Below are positions 35,387-47,248 of a stretch of DNA of 64,000 nucleotides, one piece after another. A model generated the notes under the pieces. It did no database searches and was not told where the DNA came from. It worked only from the letters and a program-made list of their open reading frames with translations. The position numbers and the translations under genes were made by a program. How positions within the stretch are numbered: the stretch's first letter is position 1; every line of letters starts with the position of its first letter. Source of the DNA: Castor canadensis (lineage: Eukaryota; Chordata; Mammalia; Rodentia; Castoridae); the NCBI RefSeq assembly GCF_047511655.1, contig NC_133400.1, positions 6,716,001 through 6,780,000 on the forward strand, given 5' to 3'.

Positions 35387-36650
35387 GTGGGTGAATGGGT
35401 GTGTTCCTCCAGAGTTGTCATTCATTCATCAGCCAACACTCACTGAGAGCCAACCTAGAACAGCCCTGCCTTAGGGATGAGGCTTGCAGGGGCGAGCAAA
35501 CCAACCCATCTCTATTTTCATGGGGAGGGCGGGGAAGGGGGTGTCACTACCTGGGGGTCAGCAATGATTGCCACAAAGGAAGGAAGGGAGAAAGCACATA
35601 TCTAAGACAATTTCCCCAGTGTGTGTTGGAGGGGGTGGGTGGGGAGGACTCAGATAGGGCTCCCCAAAAGAGCTGTAGCTCAGCAGAGATACAGAGGGGA
35701 AGGAAGAGGAGGAGGAGGAGGAAACAGCCAGAGAAAGTGGGGCTGAGAGGCAACAAAGGGATTAAAGAGAGAGCAGAGAAGACTCAGAAATGAAAGAAGC
35801 CAATCTCTTTCAGTATGGAGAAAGAGAGAGGGGTAAAAAGGAGCCAGAAGAGTAGGCAGGACCTGGCTCAGGCAGGGCCTTGCAGGACATGTCAGATTTG
35901 GGTCTTTTCCCTAAGAGAGGTACAGAGAAAGTTGTGTAGGAATCCTGAGCAGGACGGCACATAATCACATCTTGCTTCAAAACACTCTGGTGGCGAACAG
36001 ATGCAGGAGGGCAAGAGTTCCCCTGGGAGACTTTTTAGGCTCTTGCAAGAGTCAGGGTAAAAGCTCAAGGCAGCTGGCCTGTCGGCCGAGTCCCTGAAGA
36101 AAGCGGGTGGCTTACACTAACTGGGAATCAACCCCAGACGGATGAAGATTCTACTTACAGGTGTGGACAGGGCTAAAGGAACAACCCAGGTGACAATGCA
36201 GGATTTTATCAGGGGAAGCCATCTCTTCTAGTATTGCAAAGGTGGAGAGGGTGTGTGGCTGCAAGCCCCTGTGAGCTATAGCTATGGGAAAGGGACTTCC
36301 CAATAGGATCCTATTGGCTACAGGATTACAGTCTCTGGCCAATCAGAGTCCTCCCGGGGAAGGAGTAGAGAAAGCAGTAGTTAATACCCCACTCTCTCTC
36401 CTTGCACCCACCAGTGCTTTCATTGGTTGGACCCAAGCAGAAGCTGGAGGGTGTGGGAGCTGAGGTGTCACAGTCTGTAGAGGTCAGTCTCTGAGGGGAA
36501 CAGCCACAAAAAGCTGGAGGATGGTCTGTAGGGGTCAGTGGAGACCATCCAGAATGCTTATACTAGGGCAGTCTTGAACCAAGATGTGAGAAGGCTTGTG
36601 GAGCAGGATCCAGGGGATGGATTGGACATACAGCAGATGCTAAAGTGACC
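35387..36650. other. Intron 11 left part: purine-rich, no gene
   Basis: A GA-rich stretch with a (GGA)n run near 35705-35725. No named repeat was recognised. Confidence 0.5.
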
Positions 36651-36659
36651 TCTCAGGGG

Positions 36660-37035
36660 CTCCAGGAAGGAATAGGACATCACAGAGAAGGCCCAGGATT
36701 CAGACCCAGTCACGTGAGCCTTTGTTACCTCCACCACTCAGTTGTGTCACCTGGGACAAACCATGTAAGTCCCTGGGCCTGCTGTGCTTGTGTGTGCTGT
36801 GAGGATTCTGACGTGTCACTCACAGGGCTGCTGTGACCGTTGCATGTCATTTATGCATGGAGTGCATGCTGTAAAAGCCCAGCATTATTTACTATTATTA
36901 GAACCAAAAAGAATCACAGAAAGAGTCTAGACTTGTCCCCTCACTTTGCAGGTAGGGAAACTGAGGCCAGAGAGTTTAAGTGACTCACACAAGGTGACTG
37001 TTCTTAAGTGGCAGAGATAGGACATAGCCTGCTGA
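36660..37035. repeat. MIR-like elements (one sense-like, one antisense)
   Basis: 36660-36860 shows TTGTGTCACCTGGGACAAAC; 36890-37035 shows GCAGGTAGGGAAACTGAGGC, reverse MIR core. Confidence 0.6.
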
Positions 37036-37280
37036 ACTTCCCATGTCATTAACCTGTGCAGTGAGCGAGGTGGGAATTTTGTCAGGCCATGAATCTATCT
37101 GCAAGACCAAGGCTGGGTGCTGGTTTTGCTTGGAGCACTGACAACTTTTCTACCATCTTTCATTTGGAAAAGGCCGTCTCCCGTTCTCTCAAAGGACTTG
37201 AGAAGAACTGGGCAGAAGACAAGGCATCTGGTCACAAGGCTAAGAGAGCTTCCTTGCTCCTTTCTCTGTGTCCCTTCCAG

Positions 37281-37401
37281 ATGTGAGAAAAACTGCTGGC
37301 CAGTAAATGCAGATGAAGACATTCTGCTTAGGGTCACTTTGGAAGATGACACCCCAGTGGCCATGTTCAGCTGGTACTTAGATGATTCGTCACCATACAA
37401 G
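37281..37401 (+). CDS. PKD1L2: PKD1L2 exon 12: REJ-like region
   Basis: The acceptor CTTCCAG needs a phase-2 predecessor; in that frame it reads CEKNCWPVNADEDILLRV, then DTPVAMFSWYLDD, characteristic of the REJ region (C-x-x-NC and F-x-WYLD). It ends phase 0 at GTGAGG. The coding sequence is intact, but the frameshift in exon 11 puts it out of frame with upstream exons. Confidence 0.92.
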
Positions 37402-37834
37402 GTGAGGACACTAACACTACACAAAACAGAAACTACCTGCGTTGAACCAGGGCAGGTCAGTGGGGGTCAACAGCACTCAGAGAAATAGGGTAGTTGGGGG
37501 TATCAAGCAGTTTAGCCCTCTCACCTTGGATAAGGCAATTTCTGCAGTGCACCTTACGTTGCAGAACTCCCCCACAGAGCCAGGCTGAGGCTGGACACCT
37601 CTCCTGAAACTGCTTCTTTGCCTCCCTCCCCTGCTGCTTTTCCCTGCAAGCTTTCCCTAAGTGACCTACACACAAATCCCACATCCAGGCTCTGCTTCCA
37701 GGGAACCTGATCTCAGATGGCACCCTAACAAGAGATAAGTCAGACAGGCCTTCTGGGAGTCAGAAACCATTGTCCTATGGAGGCTCAGGGTTCTGACTAT
37801 AGACTCAGAGGCCCTGGGCGCTGCTCTCTTGCAG

Positions 37835-37976
37835 GTCCAGCACGTCCCAGCTGCCTGCAGACTCATGGGGTTTTGGCCACGCTCTCTGACTCTCCTTCAG
37901 AGCAACACCTCCACACTACTGCTGAACAGCAGTACCCTGCAGACCTGGGGTCAGGTAATCCGGATTTGGACCACAG
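37835..37976 (+). CDS. PKD1L2: PKD1L2 exon 13: REJ-like region
   Basis: The acceptor CTTGCAG, phase 0, gives ACRLMGFWPRSLTLLQ and SNTSTLLLNSSTL, with two N-glycosylation sequons, ending VIRIWTT at donor GTGAGA (phase 1). It is open and in frame with exons 12 and 14. Confidence 0.93.
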
Positions 37977-38059
37977 GTGAGAAGCTGCCCCTCCACCTCT
38001 GTCAGGAAACCAAGACAAACCAGAAACACTAAACTATGGGGTTTTGGCAGACCATGGGA

Positions 38060-38180
38060 TAGGGCATAGGCCCTGGAATGAATTCTGTCACTACCACTCT
38101 CTACCTGGGAGACTTTGGAAAGTGGATTGAACATCTTGGTGCCTCAGTGTCCTCACATGTAAACTGGAGATGATACAAGT
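38060..38180 (+). repeat. MIR-like SINE
   Basis: GGTGCCTCAGTGTCCTCACA with the preceding CTGGGAGACTTTGG. Confidence 0.6.
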
Positions 38181-38315
38181 GCCTTCCCCAGAATTGCTAT
38201 CATGCAGGATCAATGACAATGACAGTGGAATAAGGATGTCATTCTGGGGTTGTGTCACTTGCCTGTCCAGCCAGGAAGTCAGAGCTACTCATTTAAAACC
38301 ATCTAGCTGCTAAAT

Positions 38316-38515
38316 GCCTGTGGCTCACACCTGTAATCCTAGCTACTTGGGAGGCTGAGATTGGGAGGATCACAGTTTGAGGCCAGCCTGGGCAAATAGT
38401 TGGTGAGACTCCATCTCCAAAATAACCACAGCAAAATGGACCAGAAGTGTAGCTCAAGCAGTAGAGTGCCTGCTTTGCAAGCACAAAGCTCTAAGTTCAA
38501 ACAACAATCCAACCA
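38316..38515 (+). repeat. B1-ID dimeric SINE
   Basis: GTGGCTCACACCTGTAATCC and TAGCTCAAGCAGTAGAGTGC; followed by an AACC-rich tail. Confidence 0.88.
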
Positions 38516-38544
38516 AACCAACCAACCAAACAACAACAAAACAC

Positions 38545-38660
38545 AACCTACCCAGGCATGGTGACACACACTTGTATTTCCAGCAGTTAGGAGGCTGAAG
38601 CAGAAGGATTGAGAATTTGAGGCTAGCCTGGGATACACAGAGAAACACAGACTCAATCAT
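38545..38660 (+). repeat. B1-like SINE
   Basis: CAGGCATGGTGACACACACT and GAATTTGAGGCTAGCCTGGG, directly after the dimer at 38316. Confidence 0.75.
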
Positions 38661-38729
38661 ACCAAATAAACCAATAAAATGGGACCACTGTGGGAAATGT
38701 AGATTCCGAAAACAAAGAATCAAGTGATT

Positions 38730-38942
38730 TTTCTTCTTTTTTTGGTAGTACTGGGGTTTGAACTCAGGGTTTCTTGCTTGCTAGGTAAGTGCTTATACTA
38801 CTTGAGCCACTCTACCAGACTTTTTTTGTGTTGGGTATTTTTGATATGGGGTATTTGCCTGGGCTGGCTTTGAACTGTGATCCTTCTGATCTCTGCCTCC
38901 TGAGTAGCTAGCTTACAGGCATGAGCCACCAGCACCTGACTC
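38730..38942 (-). repeat. B1-ID dimeric SINE, antisense
   Basis: GTAGTACTGGGGTTTGAACT and CAGGCATGAGCCACCAGCAC. Confidence 0.88.
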
Positions 38943-39499
38943 AGGTGGAAGAATTCCTTTGATTCTATGTTTCCTAAAGTGGCCCATAAAACACCCACGG
39001 CTGTATAAACTGAGATACAAGTTAAATGGACACTCCTGGTTCACTCCAAGTCTTCTGAATTGAGTTTAGACTAACAAATTAGTTGTAATTGATTAAAGTT
39101 ATCCTTTGCTCAACTCTTGTGGGCATATGCTCTTAAAAAAAACCAAAAAACAAAAAAAATTAGGCAACTATGCCAGGTGACATGGGATATTGTTGCAGGT
39201 CAGCTGTGGGCTTTGTGCTTGTGCCAGGGGGGGACCTGGAAAGAGGTGGGCTTCTGGGTGGGGTCAATCTGCTTCCAGATCCTGGCTCTGGCCCTTCCTG
39301 GCTAAGTGACCTTGAATGAGGCATGATTTCCCCATATGTTTAGTCCTCAAAGTCTGTACAAGGACTTCTTGTTATTGGTCCCATTTTATAAATGACCCTC
39401 GAAAAGGTCAAGTCCAAGGTCACTTGGCTGGTAAATGTCTGATTGTCTTTCTCTGTCTTTGTCCACTTTCTCTCTCCTCTCCTCTCCTCTCTCCCCACC

Positions 39500-39595
39500 T
39501 CTTTTTTGGGCTTTTGAGATGGGATCTCACTATATACCCAGCCTGGCCTAGAACTCTCAATCCTCCTACCTCAGCCTCCAAAGTGCCTGCCCTAT
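39500..39595 (-). repeat. B1-like SINE, antisense
   Basis: GAGATGGGATCTCACTATAT and CCTCAGCCTCCAAAGTGCC. Confidence 0.75.
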
Positions 39596-39596
39596 T

Positions 39597-39757
39597 TCTC
39601 AAAGTGGGACCCTGGGACCCCCTGCATCAGGGGGTGTTCTTAGATATGAATATTTGGGGGCCTGCCTCAAAGATCTCCAGAGAAATGTAAGGCTCTGAGT
39701 CGGATAAGGGCCCAGAAATCTACATACTTCCTAAGCTCTATGAGTCACCCTAAAGCA
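39597..39757 (+). mobile_element. MER5A-like DNA transposon relic
   Basis: TCAAAGTGGGACCCTGGGAC, CTCTGAGTCGGATAAGGGCC and the GAGTCACCCTAAAGCATGG end are in MER5A/Charlie order; it ends about 60 bp before exon 14. Confidence 0.5.
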
Positions 39758-39814
39758 TGGTGGCATTTCATGACCCTCCCAGCCCCCTAAGCCTGATCTG
39801 CCTTCATTCCACAG

Positions 39815-39991
39815 CACTGACCAGGCACGCCTATGGGGAGGACACCTATGTGATCAGCTCTCTGCCTCCCCTCGAGATGCCCACTTGTGTGATTGTCCCA
39901 GAGGAGGCCACCATACTGACAAGCTTCGCCATTCTCTGTAATGTCTCCATGACCCTGCACCCCCTGGAGTACTGCTTCTGTCTGGAATCAG
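39815..39991 (+). CDS. PKD1L2: PKD1L2 exon 14: REJ-like region, followed by weak GC donor
   Basis: The acceptor TTCCACAG gives [19 protein letters not shown] and [12 protein letters not shown]...YCFCLESG, a cysteine-rich block typical of the family. The donor is CAG|GCATTG (GC at 39992-39993). Unlike functional GC donors it lacks AAGT at +3 to +6, so splicing is probably weak or lost; reading on reaches TAG at 40000-40002. The exon is 177 nt with phase 1 on both sides and could be skipped in frame. Confidence 0.92.
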
Positions 39992-39999
39992 GCATTGGC

Positions 40000-41110
40000 T
40001 AGGGACTGCTCTCTCCACAGCTCCTAGACTCATCCTCTCCAAGAACATCTCTCTGGGACCTGCAAAGAATGTGTTCTATGTGTGACAGAGGTTGGCAGGA
40101 TAAGGGATCCCCTAAACCCTGGCCACGCTCAAGGCACTGCCCTTGCTATCACACCATGGGGACATGAGAAGCAGATCCCACCAGCAGCTCCTGCACAAGC
40201 CCAGAAGCCAAAATGACCTCTGTCCCAGTGTAAGGGATAGGAAAGGGTGAGATGGATGAGGAGACCCAGAAGTATGACAGGTAAAGACTTAGTAGGACAC
40301 TGTCCCCCAACACACATACTGAGAGTAGCCGTGACTCTGAAAGTCCGGAGCTACTCAGGAAGACAGAGCAGGTCTGGTTCACAGAATCTTCAAGGATTTC
40401 CTTGACCCTGCTTTGCAAAGCAACTGCAGAGAATGGCTATGTCACAAGATAAGCTGAGCTGAAAGGAGAAGAGCCTTGCAAAAGTTTATAGAGGACGAAT
40501 ACCAAAGACCTCATCCACATTGCACAAAACCCTATACAGTCACCCATCGCCGTAACAGCCCACAGCCAGAAAGCAGTGGTCATTGGCAGGGGAGATGGGG
40601 TATGCAGTCCACATCCTTTTTAGTCTCTCATTTTGGTGCTAGTTGGTCCTTGGAAGGCTCATCTGATTCCTTGTCTCCTAAGGGCTTAGCATTTTGTGAC
40701 ATGAAGGTCACAAGCAAGGATTCTAGTTGGATTGGAATGTTCCTCCAAACCTAGGCACCCTGAGTGTCATAGGGATGTTTCTGAATATCCACAATGACAT
40801 AAACTGTGCATCTTGATCAGGGAAAGATGAGCACAAGCTCTTCTATGGCCTGGGGAGTATAGTTTTCATTGGGTACCCTGTCAAAGACTGTGGAAATGCA
40901 GGGCTGTTAAGAAGGATGTGACTGATCCAAGCCTGGAAGGGGAAAATCCAAGCCTGGTGAATAGATTTCATTTCCAACCTACATCCCAACCCCCAAAGGG
41001 AGAGGCCAGGTCAGCCACTCTAATTTTGATTGGCTATTTTCCTTACTACCTTCCTCATGCTCACCTCTTACAGGTGAGCAAGCAGGCAAGGAGGTGTGAC
41101 CATATAAACA
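40000..41110. other. Intron 14 left part: nothing recognised
   Basis: No repeat or gene was identified between the weak donor of exon 14 and the B1 at 41118. Confidence 0.5.
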
Positions 41111-41117
41111 TAAGCAT

Positions 41118-41270
41118 TCATCCACGTATGGTGATACATGTCTATAATGCCAGCACTCAGGAGGCTGAGGCAAGAAGATCAAGAGTTTGAGGCCAGCCTG
41201 GGCTATAACAGTAAGTTCAAGGCCAGCTTGGGTTTTACATAGTGAGATCTTGTCTTTAAAAAATTAAAAC
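41118..41270 (+). repeat. B1-like SINE
   Basis: GGTGATACATGTCTATAATG and GAGTTTGAGGCCAGCCTGGG, with a duplicated AAGGCCAGC block. Confidence 0.8.
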
Positions 41271-41612
41271 AAAAATGTGTGTTCAATTGCAAGTCAATAA
41301 CATCACAATTGCCTGCATGCTGTAACGATGACTGGCAATGCCAATGACAGGTGGTTCTCATTTAAGGATGCAAAGGACATTCATTCATGTGCTCATTCTT
41401 ACAATACCTACATACTGAATGTCACCTTCTGCTCTAGATGCTACATATATATCACCGAACAAAATAGAGGAAATCCTTGACCTCATGGTCTTTACAGTCT
41501 AGTGGCAGAGATAACTGGCACCAAGACATCTATGACAGGGGCTGCTGTTTGGGAGAGCAACCAGAGAGAAGAGGGCCTTGTTAAAGAAGGGATATTCGAA
41601 AGAGCTCGAGGG

Positions 41613-41695
41613 AACTGGGGATGTAGGTAAGCAGTGGAACACTTGCCTAGCATATATGAGGCTCTGGGTTCCATCCCCAGTACTAGCAAAAAGCA
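41613..41695 (+). repeat. ID-like SINE
   Basis: GTGGAACACTTGCCTAGCAT and GGGTTCCATCCCCAGTACTA. Confidence 0.8.
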
Positions 41696-42070
41696 AAACC
41701 AAAAACTCCAAGAACATTTCTGATTCTTAAGAGAGCTTGGATATACTTTTAGCTAAGCTTTAAGTCGTTGTTTCTCACCTCCCTTCTTTTCCTTCATTTT
41801 GTAACTTGGTTTACCACTTTCAATTTTAAAAACTGTAAATGGGGGGTTTTCCTGATGTTTTTCATGAATTTCAGGAAAACTCTTCCAAAGTTACTTAGAG
41901 AGGACGATGGATCTGTATATATGGCTGTCTTCTCCCTGACAATATGGAATCCCAGAGTGTCTGCCACACCCTCCAGAACTGTGGCTTTTGTGTCCTTGTG
42001 ACCAGGTGAGTTGCAGTCTCCCTGGGGCTTTGGAGATACCACCCTAATTTCTCAATTTCCGTTTTTCCAG

Positions 42071-42213
42071 GTTCCTGCCTACACTGTGGCCCTGAGCCAG
42101 CCCTCCCATCTGTTTACCTACCACTTGGAAAAGACAATGACTATGTGCTTACAGTGGTCATTTCTGTCACTAATCAGGCAGGAGACAGACAGCAGACCAA
42201 TGCAAAGGTTAAG
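42071..42213 (+). CDS. PKD1L2: PKD1L2 exon 15: ectodomain, [19 protein letters not shown]
   Basis: A strong pyrimidine tract and CCAG acceptor. The phase-1 junction to exon 14 rebuilds Gly-Ser-Cys. The peptide includes [25 protein letters not shown] and a basic end. It ends phase 0 at GTGGGT. It is intact. Confidence 0.93.
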
Positions 42214-42849
42214 GTGGGTGGTTGTGATAGCCTTTGTTTCTTTCTTGAACTTTACCACAAGGGTGACTGGGTGGAAGGCAGAAGAGGGCATAGCCAGTGA
42301 ATCACTTATTTTACTCATTCCTTCAATAAATATTTACAGGGTGTCTACTAAGTGCCAAGCCCTAAGGATATGTCCACAAACATATAGACCTGGGCTCTAC
42401 CTTTGTAGATCTACGACTAAGTGACAAGGGTGGGAGGCGCAGAAGGATTCAAGCATGAGTTAGGCTAGTGTCTTCAGAGAATACAGGGGAAGGAGGACCA
42501 AGATCAACCAGCAAGGACACAGGCAGCCTTGTGCCCTGGGCAGGACTATGCAATGCAGAGCCAGGATAAATCCCAAGATTTCAAGGTCCATAAACCAGGT
42601 AGAGATGGGAGGGATGGATAGGATGAAGAGGACAGCTAGAGGTGAAATGAGAGTTTGCCCAAGACTTGGTTTTGGTGGTTGTCAGCTGCCTGGAACAAGT
42701 GGGTCCTAGTGCCCTCCAACCTCAGGAAGTATCCAGGAGCCCCATGCCAGGCCTGCTCTGTTTCCCCACATGAAGACCACGATTTCAGGCATCAAGTTCT
42801 TGAAGAAGGACCACTGAGCCCGTTTCCCCATTTCTGGTTTTCCTGTCAG

Positions 42850-43044
42850 GTGGGACTTGGTGACACAGGTGTGAAGAATGGGGCAATCCAGGCTGCTATG
42901 TTGGAAAGAATCGCTGTTGCTCTGCAAGGCGAGCATAGCCCTGAGCAGCTCCTCCAACTGGCCAAGTCTGTGTCTTCTGTGCTGAACTTGGAGGACCCAG
43001 ACCAGAACTCCGAACAGCTGCTGGGAATGGACATGAGATGGAAG
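42850..43044 (+). CDS. PKD1L2: PKD1L2 exon 16: helical ectodomain segment
   Basis: The acceptor TGTCAG, phase 0. The sequence QAAMLERIAVALQGEHSPEQLLQLAKSVSSVLN is cut here for length only; it is a helix-rich segment upstream of the GPS, as in GAIN-like subdomain A. It ends phase 0 at GTGCTT, a weak donor at +3 to +6. The reading frame is open. Confidence 0.9.
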
Positions 43045-43329
43045 GTGCTTGAGACAGCTTCTTTGATTCCTTCTGCTGGGGTCTCCATGGTCTCTATGAA
43101 GCCACTTGGGGTGGGGTGGGGGCAGGGTTCATGGACCAGTGGAGAAGCCTTTAGTGTCTCCAAGTGGTTGCTGTCATCTCCCACTCTGATCCTTCCAGTG
43201 AGGGACATACAGTGAAAAAAATGCCCTTGTTGTTGATAACCTGTGTTCTCTGCTCACTGTCACCAGTCCTAGGCTTCTGGAACTGGAAGGGAATGTAGAC
43301 AGTATTGCTCTAACCCCTTCATATCAAAG

Positions 43330-43750
43330 ATGATGAAACCAAGGCCCAGTATGCCTAGGCAGGACTGTGAAACTTCTAGAGGTTCTGGGGAAGAATCAAC
43401 TCCTTGCCTTTTCCAGCTTCTAGAGGCCACCTGCATTCCTTGGCTCATGGCCCCTTGCTCCACCTTTAAATTCCTTTCCTCTTCCCCAAGCCCCCCACCT
43501 CTGCCTCTGTCATCTGTCTCCTTCCCTCAGTCTTACCCCCCTGCCTTCCTCTTACAAAGATCCTAGGACCACAGCATCCCGCCTGTTAATCCAGGACTCT
43601 CTTCCCATCTCAGGATCCTTAAATTAGCCACAGTTCAAAAGTGATTTTGCCAAAGTGACTTTTGTCCTGTGAAGTAACATGTTCACAGGATTGGAGGATT
43701 AAGACATGGACGTCTTTGGGAGATCACCATCTGGCCTACACACATCCTAT
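43330..43750 (-). repeat. Old dispersed repeat, antisense copy of the shared family
   Basis: CTTTTCCAGCTTCTAGAGGC and GGAGGATTAAGACATGGACG are the reverse complement of landmarks in 49655-50100. Confidence 0.6.
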
Positions 43751-43887
43751 GAGGCAAATGCAGGTTTATGGGGCTTGCAAAACCTGGATGAACCTGACCA
43801 CTCCTCAGATTCCAAATCTTCCTGAAATGCCTCTATGGAGTCTCTGGAATTACATTTCTTCTCCTGGCCTTTTCCCCCTGTGCCAAG

Positions 43888-44019
43888 GTCAGAGAGTGTG
43901 TGCTGGGGTCACTGTCCATGATCACTGCCAGCCTGGAGGATATGCAGAGGGTGCAGGGGCTAGCCGAAGTACTGAGAGAGGTGACCCACTTCAGTGAGGA
44001 GCTCACACCCTCAGCCCAG
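43888..44019 (+). CDS. PKD1L2: PKD1L2 exon 17: helical GAIN-like segment
   Basis: The acceptor TGCCAAG, phase 0 in and out (132 nt, donor GTAAGA). It encodes [20 protein letters not shown] and [20 protein letters not shown], amphipathic helices as in the region before the GPS of polycystin-1-like proteins. It is intact. Confidence 0.92.
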
Positions 44020-45487
44020 GTAAGAATTTCTACTTGCTGAATCAGGCCATGGCACACACACCTTCATGGCAGGAGGGTGACAACCCAGAGGGGCATAGTT
44101 AAGGGGTCTCTCAGTCATGGGCTCTCTTGGGGTTGCCAAGACTTCTGCCATCTTCTTTCCAAGAGTCCTGTATGGGTGGTGCAAGTGAAGGTGCCCCCTG
44201 GTTGCATAATAGGTGTGGTGGCCTGTCTGTCCTCACCCCTCACCCCTCACCTGCTAGTGAGCAACTCAAGGGAGTACCTGAACGTTATTCATCTTTAGGC
44301 ACCAAGGGCATGTCCAGATGCTGCTGCTGACCCACCCTGTCCTCGCACCTCAGTACATACCAGACTGGTGTCCAGCTGCCAGCTCCTACCTTTCTAGCCT
44401 GGGACCCTTTCCTAACCCCCAAAGACCCTCCACCTGCCCCCATTGCAGGAAATTAATGCAATGCCCAGTGACTGATGAGGCTGGTGCACAGATACCCCAG
44501 CTCCTTCACCCCTTTTGGAGGATAACTTCCAAGCAGGACCGAGTCCCAGGTAATGGGCTTGATCACATCTCCCAAACTGGATTCCCACCCTTGCCTGTCT
44601 AATATCCCTACGCCTCTTTGGATGGTCCCTGGAACCACCTCCAAATAAATGACTTGCTCCCAAATCCTGGTCTCAGCATCAGCTTCCTGAAGAACTCAAA
44701 TCAAAGGACCACATTCCCAGGGTTAAAAAGCAGCCATAAAATCAGCAAAAGGGGAGAATTGCCCTGGCCCTGTCCCACCCAACCCCCCACCCCAGCCTGA
44801 AGCTCACAAGGCTGGAATTATTTCAGGGGCCAAGGCACTGTTCATGTAACATTTGATGCACCATGTGTTCATCCATCTGTTTTATGTGCATCCACATATT
44901 TGTCCCTATGTGCCTCCATTTCTCCATCCTCTGTGCATTTATTCATGCATGAGTTCATTCACTCAACAAATGTTTCCCGAATGCTTATGTGCTGGGTGCT
45001 GAATTCCTTGAGAATTCAGTGACAAGTCACACACATGGACTCTGTCCTCATGGCACTTTCAGACTATTAGGGAAGCCAGACATTAAACAAATAATTTTGC
45101 AAATACATATATAATTATTAAACTGGAATAAGTGCTATGTCCATCTATGCATCCTCCATCCATCCATCTGTCAATCTTCCTTCTGTCTATCCTTCCATCC
45201 TCCATCCATTCAGCAAGTTACTGAGACCTACTATGTGCAGACTTAGGGAAGGATTCAGAGGCAGATCAAGCTATTTTCCTGGAGGATCTTAGATCCTTGT
45301 GAGGAAGGAGGACCAGGTCTCAAGTCAGGAATATAGGCTGCTTATGTGATGGGCCTGGTCCAGCCCTTTCCTGGCTTTGGGCCCTGCCTTGCTCCCCTCT
45401 ACTGCATCTCTTGTTATTGAATGGCATAGGGACTGATCTGTCCCAGGCAGGGGCTCACACTGCTTTTCCTTCTTTTGACAAACCCAG
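44020..45487. other. Intron 17: nothing firm
   Basis: (CCAT)n-like text near 45140-45210 and a possible MIR/L2 trace around 44945-45000. No coding block seen. Confidence 0.5.
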
Positions 45488-45670
45488 TGGGAAGCCAGCC
45501 AGGCTCTGTGGCAGGCCAGTGAAGCCCTCTTGACTGCAAGTGCCAAGACCCATCCTGAGGACCAGAAGCACCAAGCAGCTACCAGGGACTTGTTTTGGGC
45601 TGTGAGCAGTGTACTGGAAGCTTCCCTGAGCCATGGACCAGAAGAGGCTGTGGAGACCAATAGCAGCCAG
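45488..45670 (+). CDS. PKD1L2: PKD1L2 exon 18: helical GAIN-like segment
   Basis: The acceptor AACCCAG, phase 0, 183 nt. It is alanine-rich helix (WEASQALWQASEALLTASA) followed by QAATRDLFWAVSSVLEASLS. The donor is CAG|GTGGTT, weak beyond +2. It is open and conserved in style with exons 17 and 19. Confidence 0.92.
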
Positions 45671-45840
45671 GTGGTTGATCCAGGGCAGACACAGATCTCA
45701 TGTCCACTGTATGTCCAGCTCACACCAGCATTTCTAGGGGATCTTTCTCCCCATCTTACAGATAAGGCAGCTGAGGCACAGAAGATTAAGTATTTCCCAA
45801 GGAACCGGAAGAAAGGGTTCAGAGAACAAAATCCTTGAGA

Positions 45841-45993
45841 GGCAGTGTGGTGGAGTGGGCAGAGTGCAGGCTCTGGGACCTGGCAGCCTGACTCTGAATC
45901 CTGCCTCTCACTTATAAGCCTCATGACTCAGGCAAGTCACACAATTGCCCTAAGCCTCATTTCCTCATCTGTCCACGGAGGCACCCTGCCTCA
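45841..45993 (+). repeat. MIR SINE
   Basis: GTGTGGTGGAGTGGGCAGAG, TCTGAATCCTGCCTCTCACT and CCTAAGCCTCATTTCCTCAT follow the MIR core in order. Confidence 0.75.
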
Positions 45994-46261
45994 TCCCAGA
46001 TCAGCTGCTGTTAGAGAGGTCATATGTGCCCCCTTGAAAGTTTGAGTGAAGTCCTAGTTTATATAGACAAGAACACAGAACATTTTTAGAAGAGTCAGCC
46101 ATCCAGGACGTGAATAGGTGAGACACAGGTGGCCCCCTGATGGGGCACAGGATGAGGTTTCCCAGGAGAGCATCGTGACGGAGCTGCAAAGCCCAGTTCT
46201 AGCTTCTCCGCAGTCCCTTATCCCAGAGTCCACCCTTCCTATTCAGAAAGACCCGAAGGAC

Positions 46262-46715
46262 AGTGACATGCAAAGATGCCTACATACAGAGTCACATGCT
46301 CACACATGACCACACGTCAGACACACTCCAACACATACACATTCACTCTCACCCTCATCCTCTCCCTGTCCCTCTCTCTCACACACACTCAAACACAGAT
46401 ACACACTCACACCCCTCACAAATAAACATTCACACCCACAGTCACACACCCACACACTCACACACTTAGGGGCACCCACTTACTCTCTCACGCCCTCAAG
46501 CATGCTCTCTCACAATCTTCACACATGGCAATGCCAGCACACACACAGGTTGTTACATACAGTGTGCTCACACACAAAATCCCCTACCCACACCCAACAC
46601 CCACAGTCGCACACACCTGTGTACACCGACATACATTCACACGCTCGTCCTTGCAGAGACTTGCATGCACATACCCAAACACTTGTGCATGCATGCACAC
46701 AGGCACACGTGCACA
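46262..46715 (+). repeat. CA-rich degenerate simple repeat block
   Basis: Some 450 bp dominated by ACAC/CTCACAC variants with almost no G on this strand. It generates spurious long open frames on both strands. Confidence 0.9.
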
Positions 46716-47248
46716 CAATGGGTCCATCAGCCCTCTGCAAATGCCCACCCTTCATGGGTCCTCATCTCAGCCGTGGCATCATGAGAACATGTCTTATCTG
46801 GGGGTTTGGATGGTGGCCCATGGAATGGCCTTGGCTGTGGCTCTCTACCTGGAGAGAGTATCACCTGGGTCAGGTGTGGATGTCACCAAGCACAGATCCC
46901 ACACAGCATGACTGCTCAGCTCACAGGCCCTGAGCCAGAGGCTTACTCACAAGCCTTTGCTCTTCTTCTTGTCAACATGTGACCAGTCGCCTTTCCTCTG
47001 TGCCTCTGCTTCCTCTTCTGCCAAAGGGGAGGATAAAGCACCTACGTCAGAGAGATCAGGAGGGTGAGAAAGGTTCACATGAGCTGGGCATTTGGAATCT
47101 CTAAGTGCTGCTCTTACCATCACCCACAGGGCTCTTTCTCCCTTACTCTGTCCCCTCCTGCTGAGGGCCCCACACTAGCCTGGTGACAGTAATCAGAAGT
47201 GGCCTAGGGTGGCAGTCCACAGTTGTATTCTTCTGCCTCTCTTTCCAG

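Noticed and set aside
45325..45924. A 199-codon minus-strand open frame
   Set aside because: It is the antisense of PKD1L2 exon 18 and a MIR element.
46502..46933. Long open frames across the CA block on both strands
   Set aside because: His/Thr-rich translation of a simple repeat.
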